This document shows positions 30,531 through 39,460 of a stretch of DNA of 64,000 nucleotides, one piece after another. A program made the translations under genes and the position numbers. Under the pieces are notes generated by a model, which saw nothing but the letters and a program-made list of their open reading frames with translations, was not told the DNA's origin and searched no databases. Source of the DNA: Paracoccaceae bacterium (GTDB taxonomy: Bacteria; Pseudomonadota; Alphaproteobacteria; Rhodobacterales; Rhodobacteraceae); the NCBI GenBank assembly GCA_024236495.1, contig JACKKJ010000001.1, positions 1 to 64,000 on the forward strand. Reading direction: 5' to 3'. Each line of letters starts with the position of its first letter. The stretch's first letter is position 1.

Positions 30531-31457
30531 TCAAGCGCGCTTTGCCGCCACCTCTGCGCCCGCCTGCCCCGGCCGCGCCCCCCCGAACAGCACATCCAGA
30601 AACGCCTCGGCGCCGACCGACAGGCGCTTTCCCTTCGGCCAGGCCACATGCCAGTGCCGGACCAGCGGAAACCCGGTCACGTCAAGTTCGGTCAGGACCC
30701 CTTGCTCAAGCTCCAGAAGCGCCGACCCGCGCGAGATGACCGACAGCCCCAGCCCGGCCATCACCGCCTGCTTGATCGCCTCGTTCGCGCCAAGTTCCAT
30801 CCTGACCTGCGGCGACAATCCTTGCGCCGCGAAGAAGCGTTCCGCCGCGATCCGCGTGCCGGACCCCTTCTCGCGCATCACGAAAACCTCCCGCGCCAGG
30901 TCCGCGGGCACGATGGCCCGGCGCGCGGCCAGCGGATGATCCGGCGGCGCGACCAGGACCAGCGGGTTTTCCGCATAGGCGTGATGTTCTGCCGCGACCT
31001 CCCCGGGCAGGGTGCCAAGGATGTAAAGGTCGTCCTCGTTCCCGGCGAACCGCGCCAGAAGCTCTTCGCGGTTGCCGACGGTCAGCGCCACGTCGATCCC
31101 CGGATGGCGCCGGCAGAAATCGCCCAGCCGGCGGGGAATGTCGTATTTCGCCGTCGAGACGACCGCCACCCGAAGCCGCCCGCGCGCCATGCCCCGCAGG
31201 TCGGCCAGCGTCATCTCCAACCGCTCAAGCTCGCCCAGAACCTCGCGCGCGGAGGCCTGCACAACCTCCCCCGCCTCGGTCAGGTAAAGCCGCTTGCCGA
31301 TCCGTTCGATCAGCACGCTGCCCAGTTGATCCTCAAGCTGGCGAACCTGGGTGAAGACGGCGGGCTGGGTCAGGTGCAGGTCTTCCGCCGCGCGGGTGTA
31401 GGACAGGGTCCGGGCGACGGCCCGGAAGATCTGAAGCTGGCGCAGGCTTGCGGACAC
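30531..31457 (-). CDS. cbbR: LysR-family regulator of the RuBisCO operon (CbbR)
   Basis: A 308-residue LysR protein. The N-terminal helix-turn-helix is LRQLQIFRAVARTLSYTRAA, then EDLHLTQPAVFTQVRQLEDQ. The effector domain contains the CbbR-typical GRLRVAVVSTAKYDIPRRLG, and MREKGSGTRIAAERFF, ELGANEAIKQAVMAGLGLSV. It is divergent from cbbL with 123 bases between, the standard arrangement for an autotrophy activator. The binding region is annotated at 31458-31580. Confidence 0.94.
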   Translation of the reverse strand: MSASLRQLQIFRAVARTLSYTRAAEDLHLTQPAVFTQVRQLEDQLGSVLIERIGKRLYLTEAGEVVQASAREVLGELERLEMTLADLRGMARGRLRVAVVSTAKYDIPRRLGDFCRRHPGIDVALTVGNREELLARFAGNEDDLYILGTLPGEVAAEHHAYAENPLVLVAPPDHPLAARRAIVPADLAREVFVMREKGSGTRIAAERFFAAQGLSPQVRMELGANEAIKQAVMAGLGLSVISRGSALLELEQGVLTELDVTGFPLVRHWHVAWPKGKRLSVGAEAFLDVLFGGARPGQAGAEVAAKRA

Positions 31458-31580
31458 AAGAATAAACCCTGATAAAGTTTATATCTAAAAACTATTCATT
31501 TCTTGAAAGTCCCGCAAGGCCCTAGGCTTCCCGGCGATGACCATTGCCCGCATCCGCAAGCCCGGGGAGGAGACAGCAGG
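31458..31580. promoter_or_regulatory. cbbR-cbbL divergent promoter and CbbR site
   Basis: An A/T-rich patch in otherwise GC-rich DNA. It contains ATAAAC-N9-GTTTAT (31472-31492), a 6-base-arm inverted repeat of the LysR T-N11-A type, followed by a second A/T stretch to 31503. The ribosome site before cbbL is GGGGAGGAGAC at 31564-31574. Confidence 0.6.
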
Positions 31581-33011
31581 ATGAACGCACAGCCCAAGAA
31601 GAAATACGACGCCGGGGTGAAGGACTACCGTTCCACCTACTGGGAACCGGACTATTCGGTGAAGGAGACCGACATCCTCGCCGTCTTCAAGGTGATCCCC
31701 CAACCCGGCGTCCCGCGCGAAGAGGCCGCCGCCGCCGTCGCCGCCGAAAGCTCGACCGGGACATGGACGACGGTCTGGACCGACCTCTTGACCGACCTCG
31801 ACCACTACAAGGGCCGCGCCTACCGGGTGGAGGACGTGCCGGGCCACGACGAGGCGTTCTATGCCTTCATCGCCTATCCCGCCGACCTTTTCGAGGAAGG
31901 ATCGGTCGTCAACGTCTTCACCTCTCTTGTCGGCAACGTCTTCGGCTTCAAGGCCGTGCGCAGCCTGCGGCTTGAGGATGTGCGCTTTCCGATCTGGTTC
32001 GTGAAGACCTGCTTCGGCCCGCCCCACGGCATCCATGTCGAACGCGACAAGCTCGACAAGTATGGCCGCCCGCTTCTGGGCTGCACGATCAAGCCGAAAC
32101 TGGGCCTGTCGGCCAAGAACTACGGCCGCGCGGTCTATGAATGCCTGCGCGGCGGGCTCGACTTCACCAAGGACGACGAAAACGTCAACTCGCAGCCCTT
32201 CATGCGCTGGCGCGACCGCTTCGACTTCTGCCAGGAGGCGATCGAGAAATCCGAGCGCGAGACCGGCGAGCGCAAGGGCCACTACATGAACGTCACCGCG
32301 CCGACCATGGAAGAGGTCTACAAGCGCGCCGAATACGCCAAGGAAATCGGCACCCCGATCATCATGTCGGACTACATCACGCTCGGCTGGGCGGCCCATA
32401 ACTCGCTCAGCAAATGGTGCCGCGACAACGGGATGCTCCTGCATGTCCATCGCGCCATGCATGCGGTCATCGACCGCAACCCCAACCACGGGATCAACTT
32501 CCGCGTTCTGACCAAGCTCCTGCGGCTTCTGGGCGGCGACCACCTGCATTCGGGCACCGTCGTCGGCAAGCTCGAAGGCGACCGCGCGGCGACGCTGGGC
32601 TGGATCGACCTGATGCGCGACCGCTTCGTCAAGGAAGACCGCGACCGCGGCATCTTCTTCGACCAGGACTGGGGCTCCATGCCCGGCGTGTTCCCGGTCG
32701 CCTCGGGCGGGATCCACGTCTGGCACATGCCGGCGCTGGTTTCGATCTTCGGCAACGATTCTGTCCTTCAGTTCGGCGGCGGCACGCTGGGCCATCCCTG
32801 GGGCAACGCCGCCGGCGCCGCCGCCAACCGCGTCGCGCTCGAGGCCTGCGTGCAGGCCCGCAACGAAGGCCGCGAGATCGAGAAGGAAGGCAAGGACATC
32901 CTGCAGAAAGCCGCCGTCCACAGCCCCGAACTGAGGGTCGCGATGGAAACCTGGAAGGAGATCAAGTTCGAGTTCGACACCGTCGACAAGCTTGACGTCC
33001 AGCACCGCTGA
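31581..33011 (+). CDS. cbbL: Ribulose bisphosphate carboxylase large subunit, form IA
   Basis: A 476-residue RuBisCO large subunit that fixes CO2 onto ribulose 1,5-bisphosphate. Catalytic elements are all present: LLGCTIKPKLGLSAKNYGR, the carbamylated Lys in GGLDFTKDDENVNSQPF, the HVHRAMHAVIDRNPNHGI segment and loop 6 in GDHLHSGTVVGKLEGDR. The N-terminal ESSTGTWTTVWTDLLTDLDH and the overall sequence are of the proteobacterial form IA (green) type, not the form IC (red) type common in alphaproteobacteria. The association with cbbQ and cbbO supports form IA. It starts the cbbLSQO operon. Confidence 0.97.
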   Translation: MNAQPKKKYDAGVKDYRSTYWEPDYSVKETDILAVFKVIPQPGVPREEAAAAVAAESSTGTWTTVWTDLLTDLDHYKGRAYRVEDVPGHDEAFYAFIAYPADLFEEGSVVNVFTSLVGNVFGFKAVRSLRLEDVRFPIWFVKTCFGPPHGIHVERDKLDKYGRPLLGCTIKPKLGLSAKNYGRAVYECLRGGLDFTKDDENVNSQPFMRWRDRFDFCQEAIEKSERETGERKGHYMNVTAPTMEEVYKRAEYAKEIGTPIIMSDYITLGWAAHNSLSKWCRDNGMLLHVHRAMHAVIDRNPNHGINFRVLTKLLRLLGGDHLHSGTVVGKLEGDRAATLGWIDLMRDRFVKEDRDRGIFFDQDWGSMPGVFPVASGGIHVWHMPALVSIFGNDSVLQFGGGTLGHPWGNAAGAAANRVALEACVQARNEGREIEKEGKDILQKAAVHSPELRVAMETWKEIKFEFDTVDKLDVQHR

Positions 33012-33038
33012 CCTGCCCCCATCACAAGGAACCCCGAC

Positions 33039-33395
33039 ATGAGCACCGTCCAGGACTACCCGTCCCGCCTGTCCGATCCCGCCAGCCGCAAGATGGGGAC
33101 ATTCTCCTACCTGCCCGAAATGACCTCCGACCAGATCCGCAAGCAGGTCGAGTGGATCGTCCGCCACGGCTGGAACCCGGCGATCGAACACACCGAACCG
33201 CAATTCGCCAAGTCGAACTACTGGTACATGTGGAAACTGCCGATGTTCGGCGAAACCGACGTGGACGCGATCCTGGCCGAACTGTCCGCCTGCCACGACG
33301 CGAACCCCGGCCATCACGTCCGCCTGATCGGCTACGACAACGTCACCCAAGGCCAGGGCGCCAACATGGTCGTCTATCGCGGCACCCCGGTCTGA
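33039..33395 (+). CDS. cbbS: Ribulose bisphosphate carboxylase small subunit, form IA
   Basis: A 118-residue small subunit completing the L8S8 enzyme. Typical stretches are SDPASRKMGTFSYLPEMTSD, the GWNPAIEHTEPQFAKSNYWYMWKL region, and HVRLIGYDNVTQGQGANMVV. The short length and absence of the C-terminal hairpin extension fit form IA rather than red-type enzymes. It starts 27 bases after cbbL with AAGGAA in front. Confidence 0.97.
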   Translation: MSTVQDYPSRLSDPASRKMGTFSYLPEMTSDQIRKQVEWIVRHGWNPAIEHTEPQFAKSNYWYMWKLPMFGETDVDAILAELSACHDANPGHHVRLIGYDNVTQGQGANMVVYRGTPV

Positions 33396-33453
33396 GACAG
33401 CAGCCGGCCTGCCGCGTCCCCTCGGCGGGCCGGGTCACATCGGAGGCTTCCCC

Positions 33454-34257
33454 ATGAAGGACACGACCCAGGATCACCGCGTCACAGCCGAACCCTGGTA
33501 CCGGCCCGTCGGCGACGAGATCGCGCTATTCGAGGCGGCATGGGGCGCGCGCATGCCGGTGATGCTGAAAGGCCCGACGGGCTGCGGCAAGACCCGGTTC
33601 GTCGAACACATGGCCTGGCGCCTTGGCCGCCCGCTGGTCACCGTCGCCTGCAACGAGGACATGACCGCCTCGGACCTGGTCGGCCGCTTCCTGCTGGATG
33701 CCGACGGCACGCGCTGGCAGGACGGCCCGCTGACCTTTGCCGCCCGCCACGGCGCGATCTGCTATCTCGACGAGGTGGTCGAGGCGCGACAGGACACGAC
33801 CGTGGTCATCCACCCGCTGACCGACAACCGCCGCGTCCTTCCGCTTGAAAAGAAGGGCGAACTCCTGCGCGCCCACCCCGATTTCTTCCTCGTCATCAGC
33901 TATAACCCCGGCTACCAGTCGTTGCTGAAGGATCTGAAGCAATCGACCAAGCAGCGCTTCGGCGCGCTCGACTTCACCTGGCCGGAGGCGGGCATCGAGA
34001 CCGAGATCGTGGCGCACGAGGCCGGCGTGGACCCTGCGACGGCGAAAAAGCTGGTCGAGGTCGGCGCCCGCGCCCGCAACCTGAAGGGCCACGGCCTTGA
34101 CGAAGGCGTGTCGACCCGGATGCTCATTCACGCGGGCAAGCTGATCGCGCAGGGGGTGGCGCCGGTTCCCGCCTGCACCATGGCGATCACCCGCCCGATC
34201 ACAGATGACCCGGACATGCGCGATGCGCTCGATGCCGCCGTCGCCACCTACTTCTGA
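33454..34257 (+). CDS. cbbQ: CbbQ, AAA+ RuBisCO activase subunit
   Basis: A 267-residue MoxR-class AAA+ ATPase. It has Walker A GPTGCGKT at 40-47, Walker B AICYLDEVVEARQDTT near 103, sensor ISYNPGYQSLLKDLKQSTKQ, and an arginine-finger region near RFGALDF. With CbbO it forms a hexameric motor that remodels inhibited form IA RuBisCO. Its position right after cbbS matches cbbLSQO operons. The same family includes NirQ and NorQ, but the neighbours decide for CbbQ. Confidence 0.95.
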   Translation: MKDTTQDHRVTAEPWYRPVGDEIALFEAAWGARMPVMLKGPTGCGKTRFVEHMAWRLGRPLVTVACNEDMTASDLVGRFLLDADGTRWQDGPLTFAARHGAICYLDEVVEARQDTTVVIHPLTDNRRVLPLEKKGELLRAHPDFFLVISYNPGYQSLLKDLKQSTKQRFGALDFTWPEAGIETEIVAHEAGVDPATAKKLVEVGARARNLKGHGLDEGVSTRMLIHAGKLIAQGVAPVPACTMAITRPITDDPDMRDALDAAVATYF

Positions 34258-36541
34258 CCCGGACGGGCTTCCGCCCGACCACGCGGGCCTTTCCGCCCGG
34301 ATGCCGCCCGCCGCGCGTGCCGCGCTCGCCGCAGCCTTGCCAGACACCCGCCGCAAGCTATCCCCGCGCGGGCTGGACACCTGGCTTCGGGGGATCGACG
34401 CGCTGATGCAGATGGGCCGCGGCGATGGCGCGGTCCGCGCCTGGATCGACGCGATGCCCGAAGTCGCCCGCGAGCTTGGCGAAGATGTGCTTGCCGACAC
34501 CGCGACCGCCTGCCTGGGGTTTGCCTCGCGCACATCGGGCGCGGTGATCGAACGCATCCTGGACACCGCGCCGCTGGCCGCGCGGCGGCTTGGCGACGCG
34601 GCGCTTTTCCTGTCCTACCTGCGTTTTCTGGAACATGTGCTGGCGCGCGCGCCCCGCGCCATGCGCCCGATGCTGGACCAGCTCGGCGCGCTTCTTGACG
34701 TGCTGACCCTTGGCGGGCTGCGCCGCTGGGCCGACTGGGGGATCGCCGCCCACCGCACCGACTATCCCGGCCTGGATGCCTATTTCTCTCTTTCGTCAGA
34801 AGCTTCGCGGGCGATCCTGAAGTCCGAACGCAAGGGCGTCCTGCTGGTCGATGTGCAGCGGCGACTGACCATGTACCTTCGTGCGCTCTGGGGGCGCGAT
34901 TTCATGCTGGTGCCGACCGCCGGCGACTACGAGACCCGCGCAGGCCTGCGCCCCTTCGCCGAAAGCCACATGCTGCATCTGCCCGACGCGCTGGACGACT
35001 GGCGGGGCATCCCCGCGCTTGATCTTTACCGCGCGCAGGCGGCGCATCTGGCCGCCCATCTTTCGGCGCTGGCCGGCCCCGTCCCGGCCGAGGGTCTTGG
35101 CGCGCTTGAGCTTCAGTGCATCGGCCTGATCGAGGACGCCCGCGCCGAGGCGCTGGCCATCGACCGTTTCCCCAACCTGCGCGGCCTTTGGGCCGGCTTC
35201 CACGGCGCCACCGCCCCGGGCACGGCGGGCATCTTCGACCGGATCGCCCGCGCCCTGATCTCGGGCCGCGCCGAAGACGCGCTTGGCGAACAGACGCTCG
35301 CGGACTTCGCCGCGCTTGACCTGGCCGATCCCCTGGCGGCGCGGCGTGCGGGCCTCGATCTGGCTCGGCGCCTTGGCACCCTTCCCTATTCACCCCACGG
35401 CGACCTGCCTTCCTGCCCCTATCGCTGCGACAACCGCGTGCTTTGGGAGTACGAGGAAATCGACTGGTCGCTCTCCGCCGCGGCAGTGCCCGCGCAGACA
35501 CGCCGATACGTCTCGGTCAGCGAGATGGTGAACGAGGTGGAAGTGGAGACGGCGGGCGAGGACGCCGCGGAAATCTGGGTGCAGGCGTCGGAACTATTCG
35601 ATGACGACGGCACAAGCTTCAATGACCGGGAGGGCAAGCCCCCCCTCGGCCCGCCCGTCCCCTACGAGGAATTCGACCATACGATCCAGATGGTCCGCCC
35701 CGCCTGGGCCACCATCCGCGAAGTTCGCGCGCGGCGCGGCGACGTCGCGCGCGCCGATGCGATCCTGGCGGGAAACCGCAAGGTTACCGACCGCCTGCGC
35801 CACCTGCTTGACGCGATGCGCCCGCAAGGCGCCGTGCGCATCCGCAAGCTGGAGGACGGAGACGACCTTGACCTGAACGCCGCGGTGATGGCCGCGGTCG
35901 ACACCCGGCTTCGCCGTCAACCCGATCCGCGGGTGATGATGCGGGTCTTGCGCAAGACCCGGGACACCGCCGTCATGGTGCTTCTCGACCTGTCGGAATC
36001 GACCAACGACACCGTGGCGGGCGGGCAGACCGTCCTGGACCTGACGCGTTCGGCCACGCTGCTTCTGTCCGAGGCGATCCACGGGGTCGGCGACAGCTTT
36101 GCCATCCACGGCTTCTGTTCGGACGGGCGCGCGAACGTGTTCTACAGCCGCTTCAAGGACTTCGACCAGCCGTGGGGCGATCAGCCCAAGGCGCGGATCA
36201 TGGGGGCCGAAGGGCGCCTTTCGACCCGCATGGGCGCGGCGATCCGCCATGCGACCGCGCATCTGGCGCAGGTCAAGGCAGCGCGAAAGCTGATGCTGGT
36301 CCTGACCGACGGCGCGCCCGCCGACATCGACGTGCGCGACCCATTCTATCTGCGCCACGACGCCCGCCATGCCGTCGACGCCGCCGCAAGGGCCGGGATC
36401 ACGCCCTTCTGCCTGACGCTCGATCCGCGCGCCGACAGCTATGCACAGCGCATCTTCGGCGGCCGCAACGTGCAGGTTCTGGACCGGGTAGAGCGCCTGC
36501 CCGAACGCCTGCCCCAGCTTTACGCCAGCCTCACGCGGTAA
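34232..36541 (+). CDS. cbbO: CbbO, von Willebrand factor A-domain RuBisCO activase adaptor
   Basis: About 769 residues. The N-terminal two thirds is helical (LSPRGLDTWLRGIDALMQMG and following), and the C-terminal vWA domain carries the metal-ion site MVLLDLSESTNDT near residue 586 and the LMLVLTDGAPADIDV strand later. CbbO links the CbbQ motor to RuBisCO, with the metal site contacting the large subunit. An acidic insert (EVEVETAGEDAAEIWVQASE) precedes the vWA part. The start is uncertain: ATGs at 34205, 34223 and 34232 all overlap the end of cbbQ and none has a strong ribosome site. I chose the one with the smallest overlap. Confidence 0.92.
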   Translation: MPPSPPTSDPDGLPPDHAGLSARMPPAARAALAAALPDTRRKLSPRGLDTWLRGIDALMQMGRGDGAVRAWIDAMPEVARELGEDVLADTATACLGFASRTSGAVIERILDTAPLAARRLGDAALFLSYLRFLEHVLARAPRAMRPMLDQLGALLDVLTLGGLRRWADWGIAAHRTDYPGLDAYFSLSSEASRAILKSERKGVLLVDVQRRLTMYLRALWGRDFMLVPTAGDYETRAGLRPFAESHMLHLPDALDDWRGIPALDLYRAQAAHLAAHLSALAGPVPAEGLGALELQCIGLIEDARAEALAIDRFPNLRGLWAGFHGATAPGTAGIFDRIARALISGRAEDALGEQTLADFAALDLADPLAARRAGLDLARRLGTLPYSPHGDLPSCPYRCDNRVLWEYEEIDWSLSAAAVPAQTRRYVSVSEMVNEVEVETAGEDAAEIWVQASELFDDDGTSFNDREGKPPLGPPVPYEEFDHTIQMVRPAWATIREVRARRGDVARADAILAGNRKVTDRLRHLLDAMRPQGAVRIRKLEDGDDLDLNAAVMAAVDTRLRRQPDPRVMMRVLRKTRDTAVMVLLDLSESTNDTVAGGQTVLDLTRSATLLLSEAIHGVGDSFAIHGFCSDGRANVFYSRFKDFDQPWGDQPKARIMGAEGRLSTRMGAAIRHATAHLAQVKAARKLMLVLTDGAPADIDVRDPFYLRHDARHAVDAAARAGITPFCLTLDPRADSYAQRIFGGRNVQVLDRVERLPERLPQLYASLTR

Positions 36542-37466
36542 GCGGCCGGGGCAGGAAAGACCCGCTCAGCGCCCCGATCTCGGTCGCGATGCGGGCGGCG
36601 GCAGGACCGGGCGGCAGGGCCATCGGCGAGACCAGATACCAGTGCCGCATCACCGGCAGGTGCGGCCCGCTGAGAAGGGCAAGCCGGCCCGTGCGCAATT
36701 CGTCATCGACCGTGTGCAGAGACAGGAACGCGATCCCGAGCCCGGCCAGAACCGCCTGCTTGATCGTTTCGTTCGAATCCATCTCGATGATCCGCGCGGG
36801 TTGGCCCGCCTCAAGCCGGTCAAGGAACCGCTGCATCAGAACCCGCGTGCCTGATCCCGGTTCGCGCGACAGGAACGTCTCGCGCAGAAGGGCGTCGGGG
36901 TCGTGGCCGTCGGCGCCCGCAAGCGGATGGTCCGGGGGCAGCACCACCCCGTGCGGATGCGGGCCAAGCGGCACCGCATCGACCGACGGTTCGCGCGGCG
37001 GGCGGCCCATGATCGCCAGTTCACAGCGCCCCCGATCCAGGTCGGCGATCACCGCCTCGCGGTTGCCCACGCGCAGCGACACCTCGATCTCGGGGCAGCG
37101 TTCGGCGAGGATACGGACGAGGCGCGGCGCGAAATACTTGGCGGTCGAGACGACCGACAGCGCGACATGGCCGGCGCGGCCCGCCGAACGCGCCCGGATC
37201 TGCGCCGCCGCCTGCGACAGAATGCCCTCGACCCGATCGGCCGCCCGCAAAAGCTCCTCCCCCTCGCCGGTCAGTTGCATCCGGCCGCCTTCACCCGAAC
37301 GGTGAAGGACGGGCACACCAAGAGCGGTCTCCAGGTTCTTGATCTGACTGTGAATCGCCGGGGTGGTCTGACCCATCGCCGCCGCGGCGGCGGTCAGCGA
37401 ACCGCCCGAAGCGACGGCCTTGAGGGCGCGCAGTTGTTTGAGCGTGATGGCATCAAGACGGATCAT
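36531..37466 (-). CDS. cbbR: LysR-family regulator of the second Calvin-cycle operon (CbbR)
   Basis: A 311-residue LysR protein, paralogue of the regulator at 30531-31457. The helix-turn-helix is LKQLRALKAVASGGSLTAAA, then AAMGQTTPAIHSQIKNLETA. The effector domain has LSVVSTAKYFAPRLVRILAE, LSREPGSGTRVLMQRFLDRL and MDSNETIKQAVLAGLGIAFL, which match the first CbbR closely. It is divergent from cbbF. Its 3' end overlaps the cbbO 3' end by 11 bases, in convergent orientation. Confidence 0.93.
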   Translation of the reverse strand: MIRLDAITLKQLRALKAVASGGSLTAAAAAMGQTTPAIHSQIKNLETALGVPVLHRSGEGGRMQLTGEGEELLRAADRVEGILSQAAAQIRARSAGRAGHVALSVVSTAKYFAPRLVRILAERCPEIEVSLRVGNREAVIADLDRGRCELAIMGRPPREPSVDAVPLGPHPHGVVLPPDHPLAGADGHDPDALLRETFLSREPGSGTRVLMQRFLDRLEAGQPARIIEMDSNETIKQAVLAGLGIAFLSLHTVDDELRTGRLALLSGPHLPVMRHWYLVSPMALPPGPAAARIATEIGALSGSFLPRPLTA

Positions 37467-37565
37467 CTTAGATTTTTCTGAATGCTTCTATTGCATTTTT
37501 ATATTTCTCAAAACCCAGTCGGAACGCAAGCTTTGCGCGACGGTTGCAGATGAAGGAGGAGCATC
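37467..37565. promoter_or_regulatory. cbbR-cbbF divergent promoter and CbbR site
   Basis: A 99-base A/T-rich spacer. TTA-N8-TGA (37468-37481) fits the TNA-N7/8-TNA pattern of CbbR boxes, and further T-rich stretches follow to 37510. AGGAGGAG (37555-37562) is the ribosome site of cbbF. Confidence 0.58.
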
Positions 37566-38570
37566 GTGCCAACCCTGCGTGACGTGTTGCCCGAAGGAAC
37601 CGATCCGGCGGTGGCCGACACCGTGGCGCGGCTGGCCGGCGTCTTTGCCGAGATCGCCCACCGCATCGCACGCGGCGGCATCGCCGAGAACCTGGCCGAC
37701 GCGCGCGGCACGAATTCCGACGGCGACGGGCAGAAGGCGCTCGATGTCATCGCCGACGATGCCTTCCGCGCCGCGCTGCAGGGATCGGCGGTGCGCCACT
37801 ACGCCTCCGAGGAGCAGGAGGAGGTCATCACCCTCGATCCCGCCGGAACGCTGGCACTGGCGATCGACCCGCTGGACGGGTCGTCGAACATCGACACCAA
37901 CGTGTCGATCGGCACGATCTTTGCCATCCATGACGCGGCCGAAACCGGCGCGGCAAGCTTTCTTCGCCCCGGGCGCGGGCTCAGGGCGGCGGGCTATGCG
38001 ATCTATGGCCCGCAATGTTGCCTGATGCTGACCTTTGGCGAGGGCGTGCTGAAATTCGTCCTCGACCCGGAGACCGGTGGCTTCGTCGGCCTGGGCAGGA
38101 TCGCGGCGATCCCCTCTGAATCGTCGGAATATGCGATCAACGCCTCCAACTACCGTCACTGGCCGGCGCCGATCCGCGCCTATGTCGACGACAAGGTGGC
38201 GGGCGCCGACGGCCCGGCGGGGCGCAACTTCAACATGCGCTGGATCGCAAGCCTCGTGGCGGAGACCCACCGCATCCTGACACGCGGGGGCATCTTCCTT
38301 TACCCCGCCGACGGGCGGAAGGGATACGAGGCCGGGCGGCTGCGTCTTGTCTACGAATGCGCGCCGATCGCCTTTCTGATCGAACAGGCGGGCGGGGCGG
38401 CCACCGACGGCATCGACCCGGTGCTGGACGCGACGCCCGACCGGCTCCATGCCCGCGTCCCCTTCGTCTTCGGCAGCGCCAACAAGGTCGCCCGTGTCGC
38501 CACCTATTTCGACCTGCCAGAACAGGAAACCTCGGCGCTGTTTTCCAAGCGCGGCCTTTTCAGGGTTTGA
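37566..38570 (+). CDS. cbbF: Fructose-1,6-bisphosphatase, class I
   Basis: A 334-residue class I FBPase, removing the 1-phosphate in the regenerative Calvin cycle. The metal-binding motif AIDPLDGSSNIDTNVSIGT is near residue 97, the substrate-binding YAINASNYRHW region near 190, and GGIFLYPADGRKGYEAGRLR with YECAPIAFLIEQAGG near the end. An ideal AGGAGGAG precedes the ATG. First gene of the second cbb operon, divergent from its own cbbR. Confidence 0.96.
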   Translation: MPTLRDVLPEGTDPAVADTVARLAGVFAEIAHRIARGGIAENLADARGTNSDGDGQKALDVIADDAFRAALQGSAVRHYASEEQEEVITLDPAGTLALAIDPLDGSSNIDTNVSIGTIFAIHDAAETGAASFLRPGRGLRAAGYAIYGPQCCLMLTFGEGVLKFVLDPETGGFVGLGRIAAIPSESSEYAINASNYRHWPAPIRAYVDDKVAGADGPAGRNFNMRWIASLVAETHRILTRGGIFLYPADGRKGYEAGRLRLVYECAPIAFLIEQAGGAATDGIDPVLDATPDRLHARVPFVFGSANKVARVATYFDLPEQETSALFSKRGLFRV

Positions 38571-38573
38571 ACC

Positions 38574-39449
38574 ATGAGCAAGAAGTACCCCATCATCAGC
38601 GTCACCGGATCGTCCGGCGCGGGCACATCGACCGTCAAGGCGACGTTCGACCAGATCTTCCGGCGCGAGGGCATCACCGCCGTCTCGATCGAGGGCGACG
38701 CCTTTCACCGCTTCAACCGGGCAGAGATGCGCGCCGAACTGGCCAAGCGTTACGCCGGGGGTGACACCACCTTCTCGCATTTTTCCTACGAGGCCAACGA
38801 ACTGCCCGAACTTGGCCGGATCTTCCACGAATTCGGCCAGTCGGGAACCGGCCGCACCCGCCACTATGTCCATGACGCGAGCGAGGCCGAACGCTTCGGC
38901 GTGCCGCCCGGCGAATTCACCGCCTGGGCCCCTTTCGACGCGGGTGCCGACCTTCTGTTCTACGAAGGGCTGCATGGCGCCGTCGTCAACGACGAGGTCA
39001 ACCTTGCCGCGCTGGCCGACCTCAAGATCGGGGTGGTGCCGGTCATCAACCTCGAATGGACGCAGAAGATCCACCGCGACCGCGCCGCGCGCGGCTATTC
39101 GACCGAGGCGGTGACCGACACCATCCTGCGCCGGATGCATGCCTATGTCCATTGCATCTGCCCGCAGTTCACCGAGACCGACATCAATTTCCAGCGCGTG
39201 CCGGTCGTCGACACATCGAACCCCTTCGTCGCGCGCTGGATCCCGACGCCCGACGAAAGCCTGGTCGTCATCCGCTTCAAGAACCCGCGCGGGATCGACT
39301 TTCCCTATCTCACCTCGATGATCTCGGGCTCGTGGATGAGCCGGGCGAATTCCATCGTCATTCCCGGCAACAAGCAGGATCTGGCGATGCAGCTGATCCT
39401 GACGCCGCTGATCGAACGCCTGGTCTCGACCGCCCGCAAGCTGCGCTGA
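38574..39449 (+). CDS. cbbP: Phosphoribulokinase
   Basis: A 291-residue proteobacterial-type PRK that makes ribulose 1,5-bisphosphate, the RuBisCO substrate. It has the P-loop VTGSSGAGTSTVKATFDQIF near residue 9, GDAFHRFNRAEMRAEL near 42, and FYEGLHGAVVNDEVNLAALA, the Walker-B-like and substrate region. It begins three bases after cbbF. Confidence 0.97.
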   Translation: MSKKYPIISVTGSSGAGTSTVKATFDQIFRREGITAVSIEGDAFHRFNRAEMRAELAKRYAGGDTTFSHFSYEANELPELGRIFHEFGQSGTGRTRHYVHDASEAERFGVPPGEFTAWAPFDAGADLLFYEGLHGAVVNDEVNLAALADLKIGVVPVINLEWTQKIHRDRAARGYSTEAVTDTILRRMHAYVHCICPQFTETDINFQRVPVVDTSNPFVARWIPTPDESLVVIRFKNPRGIDFPYLTSMISGSWMSRANSIVIPGNKQDLAMQLILTPLIERLVSTARKLR

Positions 39450-39460
39450 AAGGTTCGCCG

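Noticed and set aside
33454..36541. norQ/norD or nirQ genes of denitrification
   Set aside because: The proteins belong to the same families, but position right after cbbLS with no nor or nir genes points to CbbQ and CbbO.
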